DNA from: JBOGXB01 sp050694215
GTDB lineage: Bacteria > Actinomycetota > CADDZG01 > WHSQ01
Length of the DNA stretch: 9,125 nucleotides
Direction: 5' to 3'
Assembly (NCBI GenBank): GCA_050694215.1
Contig: JBOGXB010000076.1
Span: 1 to 9,125 of the forward strand
Below the pieces are notes generated by a model that was not told where the DNA came from, ran no database searches, and worked only from the letters and a program-made list of their open reading frames with translations. The position numbers were made by a program, and so were the translations under genes. Below are positions 1-7,029 of the stretch, piece by piece. Each line of letters begins with the position of its first letter. Positions within the stretch are counted from its first letter, which is position 1.

Positions 1-507
1 GCCCTGCGGGTGGTGACGACGCGCAACGTCATCCACGCGGCTCTCTATCTGGTCGCGACGTTGGCGGGCGCAGCAGCCCTCTTCCTCCTGCTCTTTGCCG
101 AGTTCGTCGCCTGGGTGCAGGTGCTCGTCTACGTCGGCGCGATCGTGGTGCTGATGCTGTTCGGACTGATGCTCACGCGAGCCCCCATCGGGAGCGGCGA
201 TTTCGACAACAACCAGCGACTTCTCGCTGCCGTCTGTGCAGGAGCCGTATTCCTGTCGACGAGCTTCGTGCTGTACGACGCCTTCGAAGGTGAGACGATC
301 TCCTTCGCACGCAGCGCCGGGACCAAGACCGCAGCCGTTGGGGAAGTCATCTTCAGTGCCTACGTGCTTCCCTTCGAGGTCGTCTCGGTGCTGCTTCTCG
401 CGGCGCTGGTGGGCGCCGTCGTCATCGCTCGCCGGGACACACCCTCGCGCTTGATGACAGCGAGACGGCGCATGACGATGGAGGAGCGCGAGGAGGCGAT
501 GCTCTAG
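1..507 (+). CDS. nuoJ: NADH-quinone oxidoreductase subunit J (NuoJ), 5' partial
   Basis: This is a membrane-arm subunit of respiratory complex I (NDH-1), which couples NADH:quinone electron transfer to proton pumping in the cytoplasmic membrane. The reading frame is open from the first base, and the first residues (ALRVVTTRNVIHAALYL) already match the first-helix region of NuoJ, so only the extreme N-terminus, perhaps 20 residues, lies outside the window. There are 168 codons here. The hallmark is the third-helix segment QVLVYVGAIVVLMLF, the conserved glycine-containing helix of NuoJ that belongs to the coupling path. Further hydrophobic segments follow near codons 75-90 and 120-140, and the protein ends in a charged cytoplasmic tail (MTMEEREEAML). 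Its stop codon shares one base with the nuoK start, indicating translational coupling. Identification is firm from sequence and gene order. Confidence 0.95.
   Translation, partial: ALRVVTTRNVIHAALYLVATLAGAAALFLLLFAEFVAWVQVLVYVGAIVVLMLFGLMLTRAPIGSGDFDNNQRLLAAVCAGAVFLSTSFVLYDAFEGETISFARSAGTKTAAVGEVIFSAYVLPFEVVSVLLLAALVGAVVIARRDTPSRLMTARRRMTMEEREEAML
491..496 (+). promoter_or_regulatory. Ribosome binding site of nuoK
   Basis: A full AGGAGG Shine-Dalgarno core lies inside the end of nuoJ, 10 bases before the GTG at 507. It supports that GTG as the nuoK start despite the one-base overlap with the nuoJ stop. Confidence 0.8.
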
Positions 508-812
508 TGCCCCTCAATTACTTCCTGATCCTCTCCGCCTTGTTGTTCTCGATCGGCATCTACGGAGTCCTCGCCCGCGCGAACGCCGTGCTAATACTGC
601 TTTCGATCGAGTTGATGCTCAACGCGGTCAACATCAACCTGGTGGCCTTCTCGGCGTTTCTGGGGGAGTCGGGGGTGTCCGGCCAGGTGTTCGCTCTTTT
701 CGTCATAGCAGTCGCCGCAGCCGAGGTTGGCATAGGGCTCGCAATCGTGATTCTCATCTTCCGGAACCGCGCGACCGTGGACGTCGAAGACATGTCGCTG
801 ATGAAATGGTGA
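507..812 (+). CDS. nuoK: NADH-quinone oxidoreductase subunit K (NuoK)
   Basis: NuoK is a small three-helix membrane subunit of complex I (MrpC-like) that carries part of the central proton path between the quinone module and the antiporter subunits. The 101-residue length is the family norm. Three hydrophobic helices are visible, at about residues 4-22, 27-51 and 60-85. The two membrane glutamates expected in the family are present: E35 in SIELMLNAVN and E73 in AAAEVGIGLA, corresponding to E36 and E72 of the Escherichia coli protein by alignment from memory. The GTG start overlaps the nuoJ stop by one base and has an AGGAGG site 10 bases upstream. The polar C-terminus ends in SLMKW, as is common in this family. 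The gene is followed by an unusually long gap (64 bases) before nuoL. Confidence 0.96.
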   Translation: MPLNYFLILSALLFSIGIYGVLARANAVLILLSIELMLNAVNINLVAFSAFLGESGVSGQVFALFVIAVAAAEVGIGLAIVILIFRNRATVDVEDMSLMKW

Positions 813-846
813 TTGCCCTGGGTGGACTTCCTCTCACTGCTTCCGT

Positions 847-880
847 AGAGGTAACGACCATGCCAAGCAGGGTTTCATGA
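847..880 (+). promoter_or_regulatory. Possible leader mini-ORF coupled to nuoL
   Basis: A Shine-Dalgarno-like AGAGGT (847-852) sits 7 bases ahead of an ATG at 860. That ATG opens a six-codon frame (MPSRVS) ending with TGA at 878-880, so its stop overlaps the nuoL ATG (877-879) as ATGA. The nuoL ATG itself has only a short AGGG (869-872) four bases ahead. The arrangement would let ribosomes finishing the mini-ORF reinitiate on nuoL. The sequence elements are visible; the function is inferred, and a frame this short can arise by chance. Confidence 0.35.
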
Positions 881-2832
881 CCGAGTACATGTGGGTCGTA
901 CCGCTGCTGCCCATCTTGAGCTTCTTCGTCATCATGTTCTTCGGAAAGTGGACCCGCAGCGGAGGTCACACCTTCGGCATCGCCTCGCTGGCCATCGGAC
1001 TCGTCATGTCCCTGGTCGCCTTCATCGAGCTCGCGGCCGGAAATGCCACGGTGGAGAAATCATGGACCTGGTTCGAGATACGTGGCTTCGAGGTCGAGTT
1101 CGGTATGAACTACGACTTCCTTACGGGTGTGATGTTCGTCGTCGTGACGGCGATATCGCTCCTCGTGCACATCTACTCGACCGGATACATGCACGGAGAC
1201 AAGCGCTACACCATGTTTTTCGCCTTTCTGTCGTTGTTCACGGGATCCATGCTGTTCATGTGCATAGCCAACGACTTAATGGAGTTCTTCGTCGGTTGGG
1301 AGCTCGTGGGCGTGTGTTCCTACTTCCTGATCGGTCACTACTGGGAAGAGCACGAGTATTCGTCCGCGGCGATCAAGGCCTTCATCACGAATCGAGTGGG
1401 CGACGTCGGTTTGTTGTTCGGCATCTTCGTCCTCTTCGTCGCCACCGGCACCTTCAACATCGTCGAGATCAACACGCTTGCGGAGGAGGGCGAGATAGCC
1501 GGAGCGACACTCACGGTGGGTGCCGTGCTCTTGTTCCTCGGCGTCGTGAGCAAGTCCGCCCAGTTCCCCCTCTATGTGTGGCTGCCCGACGCCATGGCAG
1601 GCCCGACCCCCGTATCCGCATTGATCCACGCGGCGACGATGGTAGTCGCGGGGGTTTACCTGGTGGCGAGGATGTTCCTGCTGTTCGAGAGCGCGGCGGT
1701 CGCCCTCGACGTCATGGCGATCATCGCGGCCATAACCATGCTGCTGGCGGCGATCCTCGCCCTGGTTCAGGACGACATCAAGCGAGTGCTCGCGTACTCC
1801 ACCGTCTCACAGCTCGCGTACATGACGGCGGCCCTGGGCGTGGGCGCTTACACGGCGGGAGTGTTCCACCTCTTCACTCACGCGTTCTTCAAGGCTCTTT
1901 TGTTCCTCGGAGCGGGATCGCTGATCCATGCGGCCCACAGCAACTACATGAGCGAAATGGGCGGGATGAAGGACTACATGCCACACACGTTCCGGACCTT
2001 CATCGTTGGCTCTCTGGGTCTGGCGGGCATCTTCCCGCTCGCCGGGTTCTTCTCGAAGGACGAGATCATCGGCGGCGCGCTTCGCTCCGCGAGCGAGACC
2101 CATCAAGCTGCTGCGTGGGTGGTGCTGATCTCCGCGACCGTGACGGCTTTTCTCACTGCGCTCTACATGACCAGGGCGTGCGTCAAGACGTTCTGGGGCG
2201 AGTACCGAGGTCGCGGCCATCCGCACGAGAGCCCGGGCTCCATGGTCACTCCGCTGTGGGCACTCGCCGCCGGCACGGTCACCGTCGGCTTCCTGGGTTT
2301 CCCCATCATCGGCCCGTTCGCGGACTGGATCACGGTGCCGGGAGAGGAGCACCACGGCTTCTCCACCCTGTACAACCTCCTCTTGCCAGTCCTCGCCACG
2401 GTGGTGGCCCTCGGCGCCATATGGATCGGCGTTCAAGTGTTCTATCGCGGGCGGTGGCAAATCGATCTCAAGGGAGGCCCGTTTGCCTGGGTCTATCGCT
2501 TCGTAGATAACAAGTACTACCTCGACGATCTCTATCTCAACGGGGTAGTTCGTCCGGTTCAGTATCCGATTGCGAGGGCCGCGAACTGGTCTAATCAGCG
2601 CATCCTCGACGGCATCGTCAACGGCGCGGGGATCGGAACCGTGGCGCTGGCCCGGCCGACGTACGCCGTCATCGATCAGCAGGTCGTCGACTTCGCCGTC
2701 AATGGAGCCGCAGGCCTCACCGGGTTGTCCGGCGGCTTGCTCAGATACATCCAGTCCGGGAACGTCCAGCGATACGCGGCCGTCCTGTTCGCCTCGGTGG
2801 CGATATTCGTGGCGCTCTTCGCGCTGACTTAG
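877..2832 (+). CDS. nuoL: NADH-quinone oxidoreductase subunit L (NuoL)
   Basis: NuoL is the distal antiporter-like proton-pumping subunit of complex I (MrpA/ND5 family). At 651 residues it has the full family length. Visible landmarks are E142 in GWELVGVCSYFLIG (helix 5 glutamate), K226 in SKSAQFPLYVWLPDAMAGPTP (helix 7 lysine), the histidine-containing ALIHAATMVVAGVYL segment, and K394 in GFFSKDEIIGG (helix 12 lysine). These form the charge relay of the half-channels. The C-terminal part, about residues 530-651, contains the stretch from YRFVDNKYYLDDLYLNG onward that builds the lateral amphipathic helix and the last membrane helix, which is specific to NuoL against NuoM and NuoN. ATG 877 is the first in-frame start after a stop at 802-804, and no earlier ATG, GTG or TTG exists in that frame. 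It follows nuoK by 64 bases, the only sizeable gap in this part of the operon. No frameshift or missing key residue is seen. Confidence 0.97.
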   Translation: MTEYMWVVPLLPILSFFVIMFFGKWTRSGGHTFGIASLAIGLVMSLVAFIELAAGNATVEKSWTWFEIRGFEVEFGMNYDFLTGVMFVVVTAISLLVHIYSTGYMHGDKRYTMFFAFLSLFTGSMLFMCIANDLMEFFVGWELVGVCSYFLIGHYWEEHEYSSAAIKAFITNRVGDVGLLFGIFVLFVATGTFNIVEINTLAEEGEIAGATLTVGAVLLFLGVVSKSAQFPLYVWLPDAMAGPTPVSALIHAATMVVAGVYLVARMFLLFESAAVALDVMAIIAAITMLLAAILALVQDDIKRVLAYSTVSQLAYMTAALGVGAYTAGVFHLFTHAFFKALLFLGAGSLIHAAHSNYMSEMGGMKDYMPHTFRTFIVGSLGLAGIFPLAGFFSKDEIIGGALRSASETHQAAAWVVLISATVTAFLTALYMTRACVKTFWGEYRGRGHPHESPGSMVTPLWALAAGTVTVGFLGFPIIGPFADWITVPGEEHHGFSTLYNLLLPVLATVVALGAIWIGVQVFYRGRWQIDLKGGPFAWVYRFVDNKYYLDDLYLNGVVRPVQYPIARAANWSNQRILDGIVNGAGIGTVALARPTYAVIDQQVVDFAVNGAAGLTGLSGGLLRYIQSGNVQRYAAVLFASVAIFVALFALT

Positions 2833-2840
2833 GAAGGGGG
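2831..2840 (+). promoter_or_regulatory. Ribosome binding site of nuoM
   Basis: The purine run AGGAAGGGGG begins within the nuoL stop codon and lies 9 bases ahead of the GTG at 2850. It supports that GTG as the nuoM start. Confidence 0.75.
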
Positions 2841-2849
2841 ACGGCTCAG

Positions 2850-4370
2850 GTGGAGTGGTTCGACAACGGATGGGGAGTGTCCCTGGCGACCCTCCTGCCG
2901 GTGGTCGGAGCGATCGTCGTGCTGTTCGTGCCGGCCGTCCACGAGCAGGCCGTCAAGATAACGGGCGCGGTCTTCGCGGGCCTCGCGCTTCTCGTCGGCA
3001 TCGTGTTGCTCTTCCGCTTCGACTTCGGACGGACAGACCAGATCCAGCTAGACGCCAATGCCGAGTGGATCAAGCAGATCAACGCGCGCTACCACATCGG
3101 GGTCGACGGCATGTCTTTGCCGTTGCTCGAGTTATCGCTTCTCGTCTCGTTCCTCTGCGTGGTCTACCTGTTCCTTCACGTCCCTCCACCCGGAAAGACG
3201 AAGTCACTGCTCGCGCTCATCCTGCTGCTCGAGACGGGCATGAACGGGTCCTTCGTCGCCCTCGACCTGATCCTCTTCTTCATATTCTGGGAGGTCGTCC
3301 TTGTCCCGATGTACTTCCTAATCGGGATCTGGGGAGGCCCAAACCGCGAGTACGCGGCGGTCAAGTTCTTCCTCTATACGTTGTTCGGCTCTATTTTCAT
3401 GCTTCTCGGATTCCTGGCTCTATTCATCAACACCGGCACTTTCGACATGATCACGCTACGCGAGCAGGGCGTAAACGCCTCCGAGCTGTTCCAGAATCTC
3501 GTTTTCCTGGGCTTGTTCCTTGGGTTCGCTATCAAGGTGCCGATGTGGCCGTTCCACACCTGGCTGCCCGACGCGCATACAGAGGCTCCGACCGTGGGGT
3601 CGGTGTTACTGGCCGCCATCCTTCTGAAGATGGGCACGTACGGATTCATCCGGATCGCTCTGCCGATCCTTCCCGACGCGGCCGTCACCTACGCGCCGAT
3701 CATCGGCATCCTGGCGGTCATTGCGATCATCTATGGAGCTCTATGTTGCCTCGCGCAAACCGACCTCAAGCGTCTCATCGCGTTCTCGAGCGTCGGGCAC
3801 ATGGGCTTCGTGATGCTCGGTATCGCCACGCTCACGGACGTAGGGATCAACGGAGCCATCTTCGGAATGGTCGCTCACGGCCTGATCACCGGGATGCTGT
3901 TCTTCCTCGCCGGCTCGATACACGAGCGATATCACACGCGGGAGATCTCGGCGTTGGGTGGGATGCTCGGGCAGATCCCGCGCTTCGGCACCCTGTTCAC
4001 CTACACGGCGATAGCCTCGCTCGGGCTTCCGGGCCTCGCTGGGTTCTGGGGCGAGATGCTGGCATTGCTCGGTTCCTACAACCCGGCTCCCGAGCTCAAC
4101 ACGACGCTCTTCCGAGTCCTGATGGTGGGCGGCGGGATCGGGACCATCCTGACCGCGGGATATCTGCTGTGGACGATCCAGCGCGTGAACCTCGGGCGCA
4201 TCCCCGAGAGTTTCGCCGGTTCGACGACCATCCACGACGTCCATCCGATCGAGTGGTACGCATGGGCCCCGTTGCTCGTGCTGATCCTGGCGGCCGGGGT
4301 GTTCCCCAGGCTCCTGCTTGGGCTCACCGATGGAGCCGTGGCGACGCTCCTCTCCGCGTTCGGAAGTTAG
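2850..4370 (+). CDS. nuoM: NADH-quinone oxidoreductase subunit M (NuoM)
   Basis: NuoM is the middle antiporter-like proton-pumping subunit of complex I (ND4/MrpD family), an integral membrane protein of about 14 helices. The 506 residues match the usual length. Diagnostic segments are YHIGVDGMSLPLL near residues 80-95, E148 in FIFWEVVLVPMYFLIGIWGG (helix 5), K229 in IKVPMWPFHTWLPDAHTEAPT (helix 7), LLKMGTYGFIR, and E402 in GFWGEMLALLG. NuoM carries a glutamate at this helix 12 position where NuoL has lysine, which separates the two paralogues here. The GTG start sits 17 bases after the nuoL stop and is backed by the purine-rich site at 2831-2840. The nuoN start follows 7 bases after its stop. 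The protein looks complete and ordinary. Confidence 0.97.
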   Translation: MEWFDNGWGVSLATLLPVVGAIVVLFVPAVHEQAVKITGAVFAGLALLVGIVLLFRFDFGRTDQIQLDANAEWIKQINARYHIGVDGMSLPLLELSLLVSFLCVVYLFLHVPPPGKTKSLLALILLLETGMNGSFVALDLILFFIFWEVVLVPMYFLIGIWGGPNREYAAVKFFLYTLFGSIFMLLGFLALFINTGTFDMITLREQGVNASELFQNLVFLGLFLGFAIKVPMWPFHTWLPDAHTEAPTVGSVLLAAILLKMGTYGFIRIALPILPDAAVTYAPIIGILAVIAIIYGALCCLAQTDLKRLIAFSSVGHMGFVMLGIATLTDVGINGAIFGMVAHGLITGMLFFLAGSIHERYHTREISALGGMLGQIPRFGTLFTYTAIASLGLPGLAGFWGEMLALLGSYNPAPELNTTLFRVLMVGGGIGTILTAGYLLWTIQRVNLGRIPESFAGSTTIHDVHPIEWYAWAPLLVLILAAGVFPRLLLGLTDGAVATLLSAFGS

Positions 4371-4377
4371 GCCACTC

Positions 4378-5850
4378 GTGATCAGCTTGGCTCAACAGGC
4401 GGCCGGCAACGCGATCGACTGGCATGCAATCGCGCCGGAGCTCGTCCTCACGGCGGCACTGTGCATCGTCCTTGTCACCGATCTCTTCCTCCCCGATGAC
4501 GCCAAGTGGGTCGCGATGCCGCTCTCTGCTGCCGGCGTCGTGGGCACGCTTGCCGCGGTCGTCTCACTGGTCGGAGAGGACGACAGGCTGACCCTGGCGG
4601 GCTCCTATGAGATCGATGGCTTCGCCCTCCTGTTCAAAGGACTGTTCTGCGTCATCGGTTTGATAGTGCTGGCGATCAGCTTCGATTACTTCCGTACGGG
4701 TCACTACTACCAGGGGGAGTACTACTTCCTCCTTCTATGCGGGCTTCTCGGCGGTCTGGTCATGGCGAGCGCCCGCGACCTCGTCTCCATCTTCATCGCC
4801 CTCGAGCTGATCAGCATTCCCGGTTTCATCATGACCGGCCTGCGCAAGCGCGATCCCAAGTCGAACGAGGGCGCTCTGAAGTTCTTCTTGTTCAGCGTCC
4901 TTTCGTCGGCCGTGATGCTGTATGGCATGTCGCTCATCTATGGAGTCACGGGAGAGACGCTGCTGACGGGCATCCGCGAAGCGCTCTCGAACCAGGTCGA
5001 CGACCCCGTCGTCACCCTCGGGGTCTTCTTCGTTGTCGTGGGGTTCGCCTTCAAGATCTCGGCCGTTCCCTTCCATTTCTGGGCCCCCGACGCGTATGAG
5101 GGAGCACCCTCGCCGGTGGCCGCGTTCCTGTCCACCATCTCGAAGGTCGGGGGTTTCGTCGGCCTGTTGATCCTGATGTTCCGAGCGTTTCCCGAGGTCG
5201 CCGACAGCTGGCGGCCGATCTTTGCCGTGCTCGCAGTGCTGACGATGTCCGTGGGCAACCTGATCGCGCTCAGGCAGCGGCACATCATCCGGCTGCTTGC
5301 ATACTCGGGCATCGCCCAATCCGGTTACGTCCTCGTCGCCCTCGCGCTGATCGACCCTTCCTCGCCCGACGCCAATCAGCAAGCCTTCCAGTCGGCTCTG
5401 ATCTACCTGGCCATCTACGGGATCATGGATGCGGGAGCATTCGCCGCCGCGGTCTCATTCGCTCGCAAAGGCGGGACGTATTTCATCGACGACTACGCGG
5501 GTCTGTGGAGCCGCAGCCCGGCGCTTGCCACCCTGCTGGCCGGGTTCCTCGTGTCCCTCGCCGGCGCGCCCCCCATGGCGGGAGCGTGGGCGAAGTTGTT
5601 CGTATTCCTCGCCGCCATCAACTCGGAGGTTTACTGGCTTGCAGCGGTGATGGGTGTCAACGCTGTGGTCGCGGCGTGGTACTACCTCGCAGTCGTCAAG
5701 AGGATGTTCTTCGACGCGCCCGAGGTCGAAGAGGCGGTTGAGGTCCCTTACGTCTTGAATGCGGCGATGGGCGTCGCTGCATTGGTGCTGTTCGCGGTCT
5801 TCATCTACCCGCCCATCGTGACCGCGCTGGCGGAGGCCTCCGTCTTCTAA
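4378..5850 (+). CDS. nuoN: NADH-quinone oxidoreductase subunit N (NuoN)
   Basis: NuoN is the third antiporter-like proton-pumping subunit of complex I (ND2 family), placed next to NuoK in the membrane arm. With the GTG at 4378 it has 490 residues, the family norm. Landmarks are E143 in FIALELISIPGFIM (helix 5), K226 in FAFKISAVPFHFWAPDAYEG (helix 7), and K406 in MAGAWAKLFVF (helix 12). The frame is open further upstream (ATGs at 4318 and 4330), but those starts would overlap nuoM by about 50 bases and add a charged, non-hydrophobic stretch. The GTG 7 bases after the nuoM stop gives the usual amphipathic start MISLAQQ. Its ribosome site is weak (GGAAG at 4362-4366), so translational coupling to nuoM is likely. 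It is the last gene of the operon here and converges with the next gene. Confidence 0.95.
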   Translation: MISLAQQAAGNAIDWHAIAPELVLTAALCIVLVTDLFLPDDAKWVAMPLSAAGVVGTLAAVVSLVGEDDRLTLAGSYEIDGFALLFKGLFCVIGLIVLAISFDYFRTGHYYQGEYYFLLLCGLLGGLVMASARDLVSIFIALELISIPGFIMTGLRKRDPKSNEGALKFFLFSVLSSAVMLYGMSLIYGVTGETLLTGIREALSNQVDDPVVTLGVFFVVVGFAFKISAVPFHFWAPDAYEGAPSPVAAFLSTISKVGGFVGLLILMFRAFPEVADSWRPIFAVLAVLTMSVGNLIALRQRHIIRLLAYSGIAQSGYVLVALALIDPSSPDANQQAFQSALIYLAIYGIMDAGAFAAAVSFARKGGTYFIDDYAGLWSRSPALATLLAGFLVSLAGAPPMAGAWAKLFVFLAAINSEVYWLAAVMGVNAVVAAWYYLAVVKRMFFDAPEVEEAVEVPYVLNAAMGVAALVLFAVFIYPPIVTALAEASVF

Positions 5851-5875
5851 CCCTTTTGTCGTAACTGGCGCCCTC

Positions 5876-6805
5876 TCAGCGACCCTTTTCGGGGGTGAAG
5901 AACACGGTGTCGATTAGGTGCACCCCCGCCGGTACTCGTTCGTGCGGCAACACGACGGTCCTCTCGACGCGCGCGCCGCCCGCCGTCGATGCGCCCCGCA
6001 GGAGGACGGCTCCTGGACCGAGCGACTCCGGGGAGACTTTCGCTCCCGGCCCCACGTAGGCGCGGCCGCCCTGGACGTCGACGATCTCGCCGGGCCACGG
6101 CACCGGAGGCCGTGGCCCTTCCCCGGCCACAAGGTCCAGCGACGCCCGCAGGTAGGCACGGGGGGTTCCGACGTCGAGCGCGTATGAATCGTGAACGAAG
6201 ACCGCAAGCTCTCCATGCTCGGCCAATGGACGAAGGATGGCCTCTGCCAGACCCACAGGCCGCGTCGCGGGGATCATGTCCAACGCGTCGCGCTCCATCA
6301 CCGCTGCGCCCAGGAAGCGGGCACCGGCCCTGTCCGGATGCTCGTGCCGGTCGATGAAGGAGGCCGCGCGCCCGTCCTCTAGCTCGAGGTCGGCTCCGCC
6401 GGCCACCGGCTCCACGGCCGCAGTGGCCGGCGCGCCGGCCCTTTCATGTGCTTCGATCATGGCCGCGACGGATAGGTCGGCGAGGAAGTCGGCGTTGTAG
6501 GTGACCAGCCTCTTGTCCACTCGCTCACGCAGGTCCCCGACCGTCCCTCCCGACCCGAGCGGCTCGGGCTCGGTCAGCAGCTCGAACCCCCTCGCACCAC
6601 CGACCACTCTTAGCGCCCGCGCGACCGTGTCAGGAAGATGACTGACGTTCACGGCCACGGGAGGAGAGTCTTGGAGCAGCGCTGCGAGGCCGAAGGCGCC
6701 TAGAGGGAGGTCCAGGAGAGGGAGGGCAGGCTTGGCGATCCGGTCGGTCAGGGGCCGCAGACGCGTGCCTCGACCGGCCGCAAGGAGCAGGGACGAGATC
6801 GGCAT
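5876..6805 (-). CDS. Sugar-1-phosphate nucleotidyltransferase (GDP-mannose pyrophosphorylase / MurU-like)
   Basis: This protein probably condenses an NTP with a sugar 1-phosphate to give an NDP-sugar plus pyrophosphate in the cytoplasm, supplying precursors for glycans or the cell wall. It has 309 residues. The N-terminal nucleotide-binding signature is at residues 6-20 (LLLAAGRGTRLRPLT), followed by the sugar-nucleotidyltransferase lysine in AKPALPL (K25). Other family segments are VNVSHLPD (52-59), TEPEPLGSGG (78-87), the metal-binding aspartate D106 in YNADFLAD, and DVGTPRAYLRAS (211-222, with D211 as second metal ligand). After residue 235 a short Gly/Val-rich region (AYVGPGAKVSPESLGPGAVL) looks like a minimal left-handed beta-helix. 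The usual glycine before the first catalytic aspartate is alanine here. The start is ATG 6805, because it has an AAGAAGGG site 4 bases away and the fold begins at once; a TTG 15 codons upstream is less likely. Substrate is not settled: mannose-1-phosphate guanylyltransferase, MurNAc-1-phosphate uridylyltransferase and glucose-1-phosphate transferases share these motifs. Confidence 0.85.
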   Translation of the reverse strand: MPISSLLLAAGRGTRLRPLTDRIAKPALPLLDLPLGAFGLAALLQDSPPVAVNVSHLPDTVARALRVVGGARGFELLTEPEPLGSGGTVGDLRERVDKRLVTYNADFLADLSVAAMIEAHERAGAPATAAVEPVAGGADLELEDGRAASFIDRHEHPDRAGARFLGAAVMERDALDMIPATRPVGLAEAILRPLAEHGELAVFVHDSYALDVGTPRAYLRASLDLVAGEGPRPPVPWPGEIVDVQGGRAYVGPGAKVSPESLGPGAVLLRGASTAGGARVERTVVLPHERVPAGVHLIDTVFFTPEKGR

Positions 6806-7029
6806 GGTGCCCTTCTTACCGCCTGGGAACGCGAAAAAATAGTTGGACAAACCGCCCTTTTACCTGGTAGGCGGCCTGATCTGGGTGCATAAGGGGAGGG
6901 GATACATTGCCTATGGCGAAAATTCCAGGGGGCAGCGTAAATAGAGTCACCGATTCACGACGTTTCGGAGTCGCTGACTGCGGTACGGCTGGAGCAAGCC
7001 AACCTGCGGATGAGGGGTAGAGATCTAGC
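6806..7029. other. Divergent intergenic region with possible structured leader
   Basis: These 224 bases separate two divergently read genes and should hold promoters for both, but I could not pick a convincing -35/-10 pair for either strand. The stretch is less GC-rich than its surroundings around 6830-6950. Several short inverted repeats are visible on the + strand: CCGCC (6852-6856) with GGCGG (6870-6874); AGTCA (6945-6949) with TGACT (6975-6979), enclosing CCGA (6950-6953) with TCGG (6965-6968); and GGCT (6987-6990) with AGCC (6997-7000). A CTGCGG direct repeat occurs at 6978-6983 and 7004-7009. The ribosome site for the peptidase (GAGGGG, 7012-7017) lies at its right end. No known riboswitch class was recognised. 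Confidence 0.4.
6810..6817 (-). promoter_or_regulatory. Ribosome binding site of the nucleotidyltransferase
   Basis: Read on the minus strand, AAGAAGGG lies 4 bases before the ATG at 6805-6803. It favours this start over the upstream in-frame TTG at 6850. Confidence 0.6.

Noticed and set aside
1807..2460. 217-codon antisense frame in nuoL
   Set aside because: Composition is that of an antisense shadow (Arg, Glu and His-rich), with no motif and no ribosome site.
891..2510. 539-codon open frame inside nuoL on the same strand
   Set aside because: It is a shifted frame of nuoL rich in Arg, His, Gly and Pro. It arises from high third-position GC and has no recognisable fold or membrane segments.
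2855..4381. 508-codon open frame overlapping nuoM on the same strand
   Set aside because: Arg/Pro-rich shadow of nuoM in another frame; nuoM has every family hallmark in its own frame.
4735..5382. 215-codon antisense frame in nuoN
   Set aside because: Low-information charged sequence opposite a highly conserved gene; typical high-GC artefact.
6806..6850. 15-codon N-terminal extension of the nucleotidyltransferase from a TTG
   Set aside because: The nucleotidyltransferase fold starts right at the downstream ATG, which has a ribosome site; the extension has no family counterpart.
6851..7029. c-di-AMP (ydaO), TPP, cobalamin or c-di-GMP riboswitch upstream of the peptidase
   Set aside because: A CCTGATCTGGGTGCATAAGG stretch (6875-6894) faintly recalls the TPP element, but CTGAGA and the rest of that aptamer are missing. 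The GGGGGACCCA and CAGCTAACC segments of the c-di-AMP class, the cobalamin B12 box and the c-di-GMP core were not found.
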